A stretch of 64,000 nt of DNA, from the NCBI RefSeq assembly GCF_018904615.1, contig NZ_JADCNH010000005.1:124001-188000 (forward strand), in the 5' to 3' direction. A program made the position numbers and the translations under genes. The notes beneath the pieces are model-generated. The model had not been told where the DNA came from, made no database searches, and was given only the letters and a program-made list of their open reading frames with translations. Shown here in pieces: positions 1-6,884 of the stretch. The DNA is from Verticiella alkaliphila. GTDB taxonomy: Bacteria > Pseudomonadota > Gammaproteobacteria > Burkholderiales > Burkholderiaceae_B. How positions within the stretch are numbered: position 1 is the stretch's first letter; each line of letters opens with the position of its first letter.

Positions 1-258
1 CGGCGCGATCGCCTGGCCCTCCGGGTTCTGCAGATCCAGGCTGATCGAGCGCTTGTTGCGGTTGGCGCTGTTGAAGTAGGACGTGTTGTCCTTGCCCACC
101 TTCACCCCCCAATCGCGCGTGTCGTCGCCGCGTGTCGGGTGTTCGACCTTGATCACGTCCGCGCCGAGGTCGCCCAGAGCCATGCCGCACAGGGGCCCGG
201 CGAGTACGCGCGACAGATCCAGGACGCGGAATCCCGCAAGCGGTTGAATGCCCAGCAT
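1..258 (-). CDS. CaiB/BaiF family CoA transferase, N-terminal part (cut by window edge)
   Basis: The first 86 codons of a class III CoA transferase, which moves CoA between acyl groups in the cytoplasm. Visible family features are the opening LDLSRVLAGP segment, the GADVIKVE stretch and the SANRNKRSISLDL region that lead into the CoA-binding fold. The start is ATG at 258, preceded by a GAGGAGA ribosome site. The remaining roughly 300 residues, including the catalytic Asp, lie outside the window, so the substrate cannot be named. It is divergent from a LysR-type gene, a common arrangement in which the regulator controls the transferase operon. Confidence 0.9.
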   Translation of the reverse strand, partial: MLGIQPLAGFRVLDLSRVLAGPLCGMALGDLGADVIKVEHPTRGDDTRDWGVKVGKDNTSYFNSANRNKRSISLDLQNPEGQAIAP

Positions 259-500
259 GTCTATCTCCTCCAGTGGCAGGAATCCCGGCTGCGGCAGACC
301 TGCGGCACGAAGGGCAGGCCGAGGGGGAACCGGGGCCCGTATTGTCGTCATGCCAGCCCGGCTGACAACCCCAAAAGCCATTGACATCACGTCAAAGAAT
401 ATTGAACATGCAAGCCGCCAATATGCTGTAGAAGCGCCGGCGTCCGCCAGACACGCCGAGGTCCGGCGTCACAAAACTTCGAACGAATCCGTAGAAACCC

Positions 501-1417
501 TTGGACCTCCTGTCTCTCTCGATCCTGGTCGCCATCGTCGACAGCGCAATCTCAGCCAGGCTGCCCGCGCTCTCGGCATGTCGCGCGCCAACGTGAGCTA
601 TCACCTCGCCCAGCTCGAGAAGACGCTGGGCGCCGAGTTGTTGCGGCGCACCCCGCAGGGCATGGACCTCACGCCCGTGGGCGAACGCGTCTACTACCAC
701 GCCCGCAACATCGTCCACGAATCCGCGGTCGTGCGCGAAGTGGCCAAATCCAGCAAGGACGAGATGACGGGCCGCGTCGGCCTGAGCGCGCCCACAGGCT
801 ACGGCCAGATGGTGATGGGCCCGTGGCTCATCGAATTCAAACAGCGCTACCCCGGCATCGTGCTCGACATCCGGCTGGAGAACTTTATCGAGAATCTGGT
901 GCGCGATGGCGTGGACATTGCGCTCAGTGTCATGACCGCACCGCCCCCCATGCTCGTCGCACGCGACCTCGGACTACTGCGCTACGTCGTATGCGCCTCC
1001 CGCCACTGGGCCGAGCAGAACGGCATGCCCCAGACGCTGCAGGCGCTGCAGGGCACGCCGGTCATGACCTCCGGTGGCATTGCCGGCAAGGAGCGCCTGG
1101 TGGCCAGCCGAGACGGCAAGGAAGAACAGGTGCTGCTCAAGCCTACGCTCGTCTCGCGCAATTTCCCCTACCTGCGCGAATGCATCCTGGCGGGTCTGGG
1201 CGTGGGCATCGTGCCGGACTACACCGTGCATCACGACGTGCTTGCCGGGACGGTCGTGACGAGCCTGCGCGATTGCGAGCTCACGATCAACCGCGGCCAC
1301 CTGTATCTGCTCTACATGCCAGGTCGGTTCCAGTCGCGCGCGACGCGCACCCTGATCGACTTCCTGATCGAGAAAATGGGCGGCACCGGCCCCTTGCCCA
1401 AGATCGGTGAGGACTGA
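501..1417 (+). pseudogene. LysR-family transcriptional regulator with a one-base frameshift
   Basis: Read through the shift, this is a normal-sized LysR protein of about 305 residues. An N-terminal helix-turn-helix (NLSQAARALGMSRANVSYHL) is followed by a substrate-binding domain of the usual length. The first 15 codons (LDLLSLSILVAIVDS, from a TTG at 501) are in one frame and everything from about 546 on is in the frame one base earlier. Family members read DSGNLSQAAR here, and restoring one G near 546 gives exactly that. Frame 1 is closed by TAG just before the TTG. As sequenced, only a start within the helix-turn-helix could be used. It is divergent from the CoA transferase gene and is probably its regulator. 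It is either a real mutation or a base-call error. Confidence 0.8.
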
Positions 1418-1533
1418 ATCGGAACACGGGCTCGTTTGACAACGTGTCTCGGTTGTTTCATAATCTTCCCCTTTCCCAAACACGGCTTGCCGTGCATGGG
1501 ATGACTTGCAAATGCCGTTGGTGTTTGCCTGCT

Positions 1534-1607
1534 GGCGCAATGGCAGAGTGGTTATGCACCGGATTGCAAATCCGTAGACCTCGGTTCGATTCCGGGTTGC
1601 GCCTCCA
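1534..1607 (+). tRNA. tRNA-Cys (GCA)
   Basis: Cloverleaf with acceptor GGCGCAA pairing TTGCGCC, anticodon loop TTGCAAA (anticodon GCA), a T-arm GGTTCGATTCC and an encoded CCA at 1605-1607. It lies 101 bp upstream of tRNA-Gly, probably in the same transcript. Confidence 0.95.
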
Positions 1608-1708
1608 GATTTTTCGCTTCAGCGTCGCCGCTTTGATGCGAAAATTCTGGAAAGCCTTAAAAGTGTGGTATGATCTTTGTCTTTCCTGATCACCGATCAG
1701 CGAAATAC

Positions 1709-1784
1709 GCGGGAGTAGCTCAGTTGGTAGAGCGCAACCTTGCCAAGGTTGAGGTCGCGAGTTCGAGACTCGTCTCCCGCTCCA
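1709..1784 (+). tRNA. tRNA-Gly (GCC), integration target of the element
   Basis: Acceptor GCGGGAG pairs CTCCCGC. The anticodon loop is TTGCCAA (GCC), the T-arm contains GTTCGA, and CCA is encoded at 1782-1784. The 3' end of tRNA-Gly is the known attachment target of ICEclc/PAGI-2-type elements. The integrase start only 225 bp downstream fits that use here. The tRNA is intact. Confidence 0.95.
1767..1784 (+). other. Probable attachment-site core (att) at the tRNA-Gly 3' end
   Basis: The last 18 bases of tRNA-Gly (GACTCGTCTCCCGCTCCA) match in position and character the 18-bp core used by ICEclc-family integrases at the same tRNA. The assignment rests on position next to an integrase remnant. 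I found no second copy of these 18 bases in the window, so the partner site is missing. Confidence 0.55.
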
Positions 1785-1832
1785 ATTTATGATCTACAGA
1801 CTTCCACTGACGTCTGTAAGTCATTGAAAAGA

Positions 1833-1852
1833 GGAGCTTCGGCTCCTTTTTT
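1833..1852 (+). terminator. Rho-independent terminator after the tRNAs
   Basis: Stem GGAGC / GCTCC closed by a TTCG tetraloop and followed by six Ts, preceded by a run of As so that the stem can extend. It lies 49 bp past tRNA-Gly and ends the tRNA transcript. Confidence 0.85.
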
Positions 1853-2008
1853 CATTCCAGCGAAAGCCACGGAAGTCCACTGACAGCCACCATTTTTGAG
1901 GCCAAAAACAAGGCCAAAGAATGCGGGTCGTGCCGGTTCCGGGTTGTTGCTGGGGTTGGATCGGGATGACAAGCAGCATCGGGCCTAAGTCCAAGACTTA
2001 GGAGCTTG

Positions 2009-2140
2009 ATGATGACACTCTCTGATCTGACCGTGCGGCAAGCCAAAGCCGCCGAGAAAACCTACAGCATCCCCGACACCGATGGCCTCGGCCTGGTGGT
2101 CGCCCGCACCGGCGGCAAGTCGTGGCATTTGCGCTATTAC
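2009..2140 (+). pseudogene. P4-type tyrosine integrase, N-terminal fragment cut by IS21-family element
   Basis: About 44 codons remain (LSDLTVRQAKAAEK, DTDGLGLVVARTGGKSWHLR). They show the N-terminal arm-binding domain typical of P4-like/ICE integrases (LTxxxxRxAK, then a G-L-xLxVxxxGxKxWxxR pattern). An AGGAG site precedes the ATGs at 2009/2012. The reading frame ends exactly at the left terminal repeat of the IS element, and no catalytic domain (R-H-R-Y) is found beyond its right end. The integrase is therefore dead. It sits just downstream of tRNA-Gly in the standard ICE orientation. Confidence 0.8.
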
Positions 2141-2256
2141 TGTTGGCGCGCATCCAGAACTGACCCACTTTCGGCGGTGATGCGCGGGTAAAACTGACCC
2201 ACCTGAAGCCCACATCCTGAGCATCTTTTGCTCGGGGGATTTCAGGAGTGATCACC

Positions 2257-3755
2257 ATGGTCATGTTGGCCAAGATCCGGCGGATGCATTTCCGCGATGG
2301 CCTGCCGCTGCGCGAGATCGCCAAGCGCACGGGCCTATCCCGCAATACCATCCGGCGATGGCTGCGCAGCGGCCAGTCCGAGCCGGTCTATCCCAGGCGA
2401 GCCTCGCCCTCCCGGCTCGATCCCTACCGGTCCCAGTTGGAGACGTGGCTGCGTGCCGACAGCCATCGTCCCCGGCGGGAACAACGCACCGCCAAGGTGC
2501 TGTTCTCGCAGTTGCAGGCGATCGGCTATCCGGGCACCTACACCAGGGTGACGGCCTTCATCCGCCAGTGGAAGGCGGCCGGCGGCGCCAGCCGCCGCCC
2601 GGCCTTCGTGCCGTTGCACTTTCCTCCGGGTGAAGCCTTCCAGTTCGACTGGAGCCGCGAGTACGCCTTCGTCGGCAGCCACGCCAAGATGCCGCTGGAT
2701 CTCGCCCACGTGAAGCTGGCCTGCAGCCGCGCCTTCTGGTTGGTGGCCTATCCCACCCAGAGCCACGAGATGCTGTTCGATGCTCATACCCAGGCGTTTA
2801 CCGCCTTCGGTGGCGTGCCGCGCCGCGGCATCTACGACAACATGAAGACGGCGGTGGACGGGATCGGCCAGCACCGGGAACGGCGGGTCAACGCCCGCTT
2901 CCACGCCATGACCAGCCACTACCTGTTCGCCGCGGAGTTCTGCAACCGCGCCGCGGGTTGGGAGAAGGGGCGGGTCGAGAAGAACGTGCAGGACCGGCGC
3001 CGACAGATCTGGATCGAGGCCGGGGCCCGCCACTGGCCAGATCTGGACACCCTCAACGCCTGGCTCGCCAGCGAGTGCCGCGCCGCTTGGCCGATGCAGG
3101 CGCATCCGGATGCCTCCGACATCACCGTGGCCGAAGCTCTGGAGGACGAACAGCCCCACCTGATGCCGATGCCCGCGCCCTTCGACGGCTACATCGAGCG
3201 GCCGGTGCGGGTCAGTTCGACCGCGCTGGTCAGCTTCCAGCGCAACCGCTACAGCGTGCCGTGCGAACACGCCCACGCCGTCGCCAGCCTGCGCGTGTAT
3301 CCCTTCGAACTGGCCGTGGTGGTCGGCGAGGCCGAGGTCGCCCGCCACCGGCGCAGCTTCGAGCGTGATCGGGTCCACTACGACTGGCAGCACTACATCG
3401 CCCTGGTCCAGCGCAAGCCGGGGGCACTGCGTGACGCGCGCCGTTCCTGTCCATGCCCGATCCGCTGCGCAAGCTGCAGCAGGTGTTGCTGCGCCAGCCT
3501 CACGGCGACCGCGCCATGGCCCAGGTGCTGGCCGCCGTACCCGTGCACGGGCTCGAAGCGGTACTGGTGGCGGTGGAACTGGCACTCGAGTCCGGCCTGG
3601 TGCGCGCCGACCACGTGCTCAACGTGCTGGGGCGATTGCAGCATCCGGACCGCACGATCGAGACGGTCGCCTCGCGAGTGACGCTGCGTCATCCGCCGGT
3701 GTCCGATCCGGCCCGCTACGACGCCCTGCGGGAGGCAGATCATGTCGACGCCTGA
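2257..3755 (+). pseudogene. istA: IstA transposase with a one-base frameshift
   Basis: DDE transposase of the IS21 family, which cuts and joins the element's ends. An N-terminal helix-turn-helix (LREIAKRTGLSRNTIRRWL) is followed by the catalytic core: FQFDW (first Asp), IYDNMKTAV (second Asp) and GRVEKNVQD (Glu). It starts at ATG 2257 behind AGGAG. The frame breaks near 3436: the sequence reads GAC GCG CGC, while restoring one G gives GAC GGC GCG CCG and continues into the C-terminal segment (MPDPLRKLQQVLLRQ) ending at 3755. That end overlaps the istB start by 14 bp, as in intact relatives. As sequenced, the product would lose its last ~105 residues. Confidence 0.85.
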
Positions 3756-4533
3756 CCTGCCGCTGCGCATGCAGCAGCTCAAGCTGCACGGCATGGCCAG
3801 CCAGTGGCCCGAACTGCTGGCCAAGATGCGCCTGCACACCATGGAGCCCGAACACTGGATGGCCGAACTGCTGCAGGCCGAGTCCGCCGAACGGCAGGTT
3901 CGTGCCCAGGCCAACCAGATGAAGGCCGCACGTTTCCCCGTCCATCGTGACCTGCTCGGGTTCGACTTCGCGGCCAGTCCCGTTGATCGCGCACTGGTCG
4001 AACGACTCCACCAGGGTGACTTCATCCACACCCCCGAGAACGTCGTCCTTGTCGGTGGACCGGGCACCGGCAAGACCCACCTGGCCACCGCCATCGGCAT
4101 CCAGGCCGTGCGCCAGCATCGCCTGCGCGTGCGCTTCTTCTCCACCATCGAACTGGTCAATGCGCTGGAGAAGGAACAGGCCCAGGGCAAGGCCGGGCAG
4201 ATCGCCCTGCGCCTGACCTATGCCGACCTGGTCATCCTCGATGAACTGGGCTACCTGCCGTTCACCCCCTCAGGCGGCGCGCTGCTGTTCCACCTGATCA
4301 GCAAGCTCTACGAGCGCACCAGCCTCGCCATCACCACCAACTTGGCCTTCTCCGAATGGGGTCAGGTGTTCGGCGACGCCAAGATGACCACCGCGCTGCT
4401 GGATCGCATCACCCATCACTGCCACATCCTGGAGACCGGCAACGACTCCTGGCGGCTGCGCAACAGCACCGCCGCCAACAAGACCAAAGCCAGAATCAGG
4501 GCAAAGGAGGCCACCACCCAGACCACCAACTGA
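3742..4533 (+). CDS. istB: IstB AAA+ ATPase, IS21 helper of transposition
   Basis: A 263-residue DnaA/DnaC-like AAA+ ATPase that loads and stimulates the IstA transposase at target DNA. The Walker A motif is GGPGTGKTH (around residue 102) and Walker B is LVILDELGY. The sensor region ([11 protein letters not shown]) and the C-terminal [12 protein letters not shown] segment are typical of the family. Length is normal. It begins inside the 3' end of istA, so the two are translationally coupled. It appears intact. Confidence 0.95.
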   Translation: MSTPDLPLRMQQLKLHGMASQWPELLAKMRLHTMEPEHWMAELLQAESAERQVRAQANQMKAARFPVHRDLLGFDFAASPVDRALVERLHQGDFIHTPENVVLVGGPGTGKTHLATAIGIQAVRQHRLRVRFFSTIELVNALEKEQAQGKAGQIALRLTYADLVILDELGYLPFTPSGGALLFHLISKLYERTSLAITTNLAFSEWGQVFGDAKMTTALLDRITHHCHILETGNDSWRLRNSTAANKTKARIRAKEATTQTTN

Positions 4534-4768
4534 TACCCTCAGCCCCGTACACCGGGTGGGTCAAAGTTCAACGCGCAGCCTGGGTCAGTTTTAAGTGCGC
4601 GCCAACACCCCGGTGGGTTGAAAGTGGAAAAAGCGTCAGGCGGCACTGATCGAGGGCTTTGGGCCAATCGGCGCAGGCTGACGGAAGAAAAATCGAGGGA
4701 CATGGCCGCGTGGACGCATGTCCCTCATGGGCAGTGAACAAAAAGACGGTGGTATGCCGCAGACCGGC

Positions 4769-5161
4769 TCACCAACCGCTGTAGTTCACCAACAGATCGG
4801 CGATGACCTTGCGGCGTTGCAGATCGAGACCATCGAAGTCCGACAGTCCTTGGAAGTGGCAGCGCTTGAGCATGGCACCGCCCTCGCGCGCGTTGTAGAA
4901 GCTGAACATGGCGGACAGGAACATGCGTTCCCCGCTGCTCAGGACGCCGAGTGCGTCGTTGGCACGCAGCATGTCGGGACGCAGATCCCACTTGCTCTTT
5001 GCCTGGTTCAGGCCTTCGCGCGTGCCGTCGCCAAACCATTGCGGGCCTGCGATCTCGACGCCGCGCTTCCAGACCTCGAAGAAGGCTTGGGGCGCGGCGG
5101 CGAAATGCTGCTCTTCCCGCATGATCTGATCGACGACTTCCTGGGGCAAAAGCTGGTTCAT
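4769..5161 (-). CDS. Conserved ICE hypothetical protein (130 aa)
   Basis: I do not recognise a functional domain. The protein is soluble, 130 residues, with a mixed alpha-helical look (LPQEVVDQIMREEQHF; SSGERMFLSAMFSFYNAREGG). It starts at ATG 5161 behind a clear GGAGG 9 bases upstream. It is followed closely by, and reads the same way as, the 70-residue gene upstream, and both look like a small operon. The sequence character resembles conserved accessory proteins of ICEclc/PAGI-2-like elements, but this is from memory. No signal peptide or membrane segment. Confidence 0.75.
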   Translation of the reverse strand: MNQLLPQEVVDQIMREEQHFAAAPQAFFEVWKRGVEIAGPQWFGDGTREGLNQAKSKWDLRPDMLRANDALGVLSSGERMFLSAMFSFYNAREGGAMLKRCHFQGLSDFDGLDLQRRKVIADLLVNYSGW

Positions 5162-5182
5162 GACGTGGTTCCTCCAGTTGGA

Positions 5183-5395
5183 TCAGGGTGTGGCGAGCTG
5201 GGACCCGCCGCCTCTTTCGAGGGCACGTTGAGCCGCGGCATAGCTGCGGAAGTACTGGCAGGATTCCCGCGAAACGGGACCTTCTGTATCGCGCGTGCCG
5301 ATGTAGTGGCCGGCGGCGCTATGCAGGATTTCGAGCGGCAGGAACTTGCCGCAATGGATCAAGGCCAACTGGCCGAAAGAGGCTTGCTGGGACAT
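5183..5395 (-). CDS. Conserved ICE hypothetical protein (70 aa)
   Basis: A short protein starting MSQQASFGQLALIHCGKF. The ATG at 5395 is chosen because AGGAG lies 8 bases upstream. The open frame extends further upstream, but that part has no ribosome site and reads as low-quality sequence. The segment GHYIGTRDTEGPVSRES followed by an alanine-rich helix (YFRSYAAAQRALERG) resembles small proteins that sit beside the 130-residue gene in related elements. No known domain is recognised. It is followed after 21 bp by that gene, so they are probably co-transcribed. Confidence 0.7.
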   Translation of the reverse strand: MSQQASFGQLALIHCGKFLPLEILHSAAGHYIGTRDTEGPVSRESCQYFRSYAAAQRALERGGGSQLATP

Positions 5396-5684
5396 GGACG
5401 GGCTCCTTGGAAAAAGCGGGGCCTCGTCCCTCACGGGATGGCAGCTCCCGCACGCGGTTGAGAAAAAAGCATCGGCGTCACGGGTGACGCGCGTCCGCAG
5501 ACTCGATGCGATGGCGGACTGGCGGGTAGCGCGGAAAGAATCCGCGGCAGCCTGGAAACTCTGGCTGCTGGCATGGTGCTGACGAATCAGCGACACATGC
5601 GGGCAGCTTCATGCGCGAGGCGAGCCGCGTCAGCCGGAAATCGGCATTTGCAACAGCCCCGATTGGCGAACGCGGAAAAAAGAA

Positions 5685-5707
5685 AGCCCCGCAATAAGTG
5701 CGGGGCT
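5685..5707 (-). terminator. Terminator downstream of the 103-aa gene
   Basis: On the minus strand AGCCCCGC / GCGGGGCT forms an 8-bp stem with a 7-base loop, followed by TTCTTTTTT. It lies 25 bp after the stop of the minus-strand gene at 5733-6044 and supports that gene being expressed. Confidence 0.8.
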
Positions 5708-5732
5708 GTCAGGAGGATGAGGCGAAACTGGG

Positions 5733-6044
5733 TCAGCGAGGCCTGTCGCCCAGTACATGCTGCTTCCACAGGGCGAATGCCTCGTCCGGTCCCAGCTCTG
5801 CGAGGATGACGATGGGCTGGCCCCGACGGGCACGCAGCGATGCGAAATACGCTGGCCGGTCGGCGATGGCGTTGAGCTTGATGCCCTTTAGGAACAGCAA
5901 CTGGCGGGGGCGAACTTTGGTGGTAACGCAGGCATGATTGCGCTTGTTTGGGGCAAAAGGGCCAGCGAAGCGGGCGGACACGGCCAGAAAACCGCGACGA
6001 ACTACTTGTACTTGCCAGGCGAGGCGAACGGGTGACATCAGCAT
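5733..6044 (-). CDS. Hypothetical protein (up to 103 aa)
   Basis: Unrecognised. The C-terminal 60 residues look like a genuine folded unit (RQLLFLKGIKLNAIADRPAYFASLRARRGQPIVIL, then LGPDEAFALWKQHVLG). The first 30 residues are less convincing, and the true start could be internal. A rho-independent terminator follows immediately, arguing for real transcription. It sits between the ICE hypotheticals and the metal-resistance genes. It may be the tail of an older, larger gene. Confidence 0.5.
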   Translation of the reverse strand: MLMSPVRLAWQVQVVRRGFLAVSARFAGPFAPNKRNHACVTTKVRPRQLLFLKGIKLNAIADRPAYFASLRARRGQPIVILAELGPDEAFALWKQHVLGDRPR

Positions 6045-6196
6045 ATCGCTATGCGGTAAAGAAGACCGTCCTAAAGCTTGCAGGATCCCGGCATAGCTTC
6101 ATCATCACCTCTCCGTGACGGCTCATTGGAACGAAAAAGGCCAGCATCGCCGTGATGGACTTTCATAATTGCCAGGTCAACTGGCTTGCGTGCTGT

Positions 6197-6355
6197 TTAT
6201 TCACAGCAAGGCATTGCGACGTCGTTGCAGCAATCGCCGCCATCGCAACAGGGCGTTGCAGCAAAAGCGGCGGTGGGCGCTAGCATGAGGGCCAAGCCGC
6301 GGCCGCTCATGCTGGGGGCCGTTCTCTTCAGATTGGTGTCCTGCACCGTGTGCAT
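6197..6355 (-). CDS. Small secreted Cys-rich peptide with three CC pairs, metal-resistance operon
   Basis: A 52-residue frame, shorter than usual gene-calling cut-offs, lies 25 bp after the stop of lspA on the same strand. Residues about 18-33 (RGLALMLAPTAAFAA) read as a signal-peptide-like hydrophobic segment with an AFA-A cleavage site. The exported remainder is TPCCDGGDCCNDVAMPCCE: six cysteines in three adjacent pairs within 19 residues, plus acidic groups, a soft-metal ligand set. Context (lspA, P1B-ATPase, CadR) suggests periplasmic binding of Pb, Cd or Hg. The ribosome site is weak, and a start at an internal Met is possible. Function is inferred. Confidence 0.6.
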   Translation of the reverse strand: MHTVQDTNLKRTAPSMSGRGLALMLAPTAAFAATPCCDGGDCCNDVAMPCCE

Positions 6356-6380
6356 TGCGAATTTCCGGATCGTCCCAATG

Positions 6381-6881
6381 TCACTGGGACTCCTTTGTGG
6401 CGGCCGGGTTCTCCACGCTCATGAACGACTGGGCCACCAGCGCGATCGCCCCGCCCACGATGGCCATGTCAGCGATGTTGAAGGCGGGCCAGTGCCAGCC
6501 GTGCAGGTGAAAGTCGATGTAGTCGATAACGTGCCCGCGCGTGGCGCGGTCGAACGCGTTGCCCAATGCGCCGCCCAGAATGAGGCTGTACGAAAGGCCT
6601 TCCGTTTTGCGCAGCGGCCGGGAGAGCAGCCATGCGAGCCATGCCGATATTGCGAACGCGATCGCCAGAAAAAACCACCGCTGCCAGCCGCCCGCGCCAG
6701 CAAGGAAGCTGAACGCCGCGCCGGGATTGAGAGCGTGAACTAGGTTGAAGAATGACGCCACCTCGTGCGACCAACCCAAGGGAGTTGTCGCGTCAATGTA
6801 GCTCTTAGCTGCCTGATCGCCGGCGAATATAACGATCGCGAGTGAGTACCACTGCGTCTTGCGAAGAGATGGTTCATCCAT
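6381..6881 (-). CDS. lspA: Signal peptidase II (LspA), metal-island copy
   Basis: A 166-residue membrane aspartyl protease that cleaves lipoprotein signal peptides. Four membrane segments are visible. The catalytic aspartates fall in GNAFDR (D111) and FNIADM (D138), and the conserved GDQ and NPGAAFSF motifs are present, so it should be active. It starts 4 bp after the ATPase gene stop, so the two are one operon. Extra lspA copies are standard in pbr/cad-type lead and cadmium loci (PbrC), where they travel with the P1B-ATPase. The housekeeping lspA should be elsewhere in the genome. Confidence 0.93.
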   Translation of the reverse strand: MDEPSLRKTQWYSLAIVIFAGDQAAKSYIDATTPLGWSHEVASFFNLVHALNPGAAFSFLAGAGGWQRWFFLAIAFAISAWLAWLLSRPLRKTEGLSYSLILGGALGNAFDRATRGHVIDYIDFHLHGWHWPAFNIADMAIVGGAIALVAQSFMSVENPAATKESQ

Positions 6882-6884
6882 TGT

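Larger units (their letters stand above)
2141..4607 (+). mobile_element. IS21-family insertion sequence (2467 bp)
   Basis: Two genes, istA and istB, lie between imperfect terminal inverted repeats. The left end TGTTGGCGCGCA...CTGACCCA at 2141 matches the reverse complement of the right end at 4607. Additional internal copies of the TGACCCAC motif near both ends are typical of IS21 termini. Size and gene order fit the family. The flanks (CTATTAC on the left, CCCCGG on the right) show no target duplication. That suggests a later adjacent deletion or recombination on one side, consistent with the missing 3' part of the integrase. Confidence 0.92.

Noticed and set aside
5396-5596. CGSCH heme c-like motif in the frame upstream of the 70-residue ICE gene
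   Set aside because: The extension has no ribosome site, no signal peptide and poor sequence character; the motif is probably chance.
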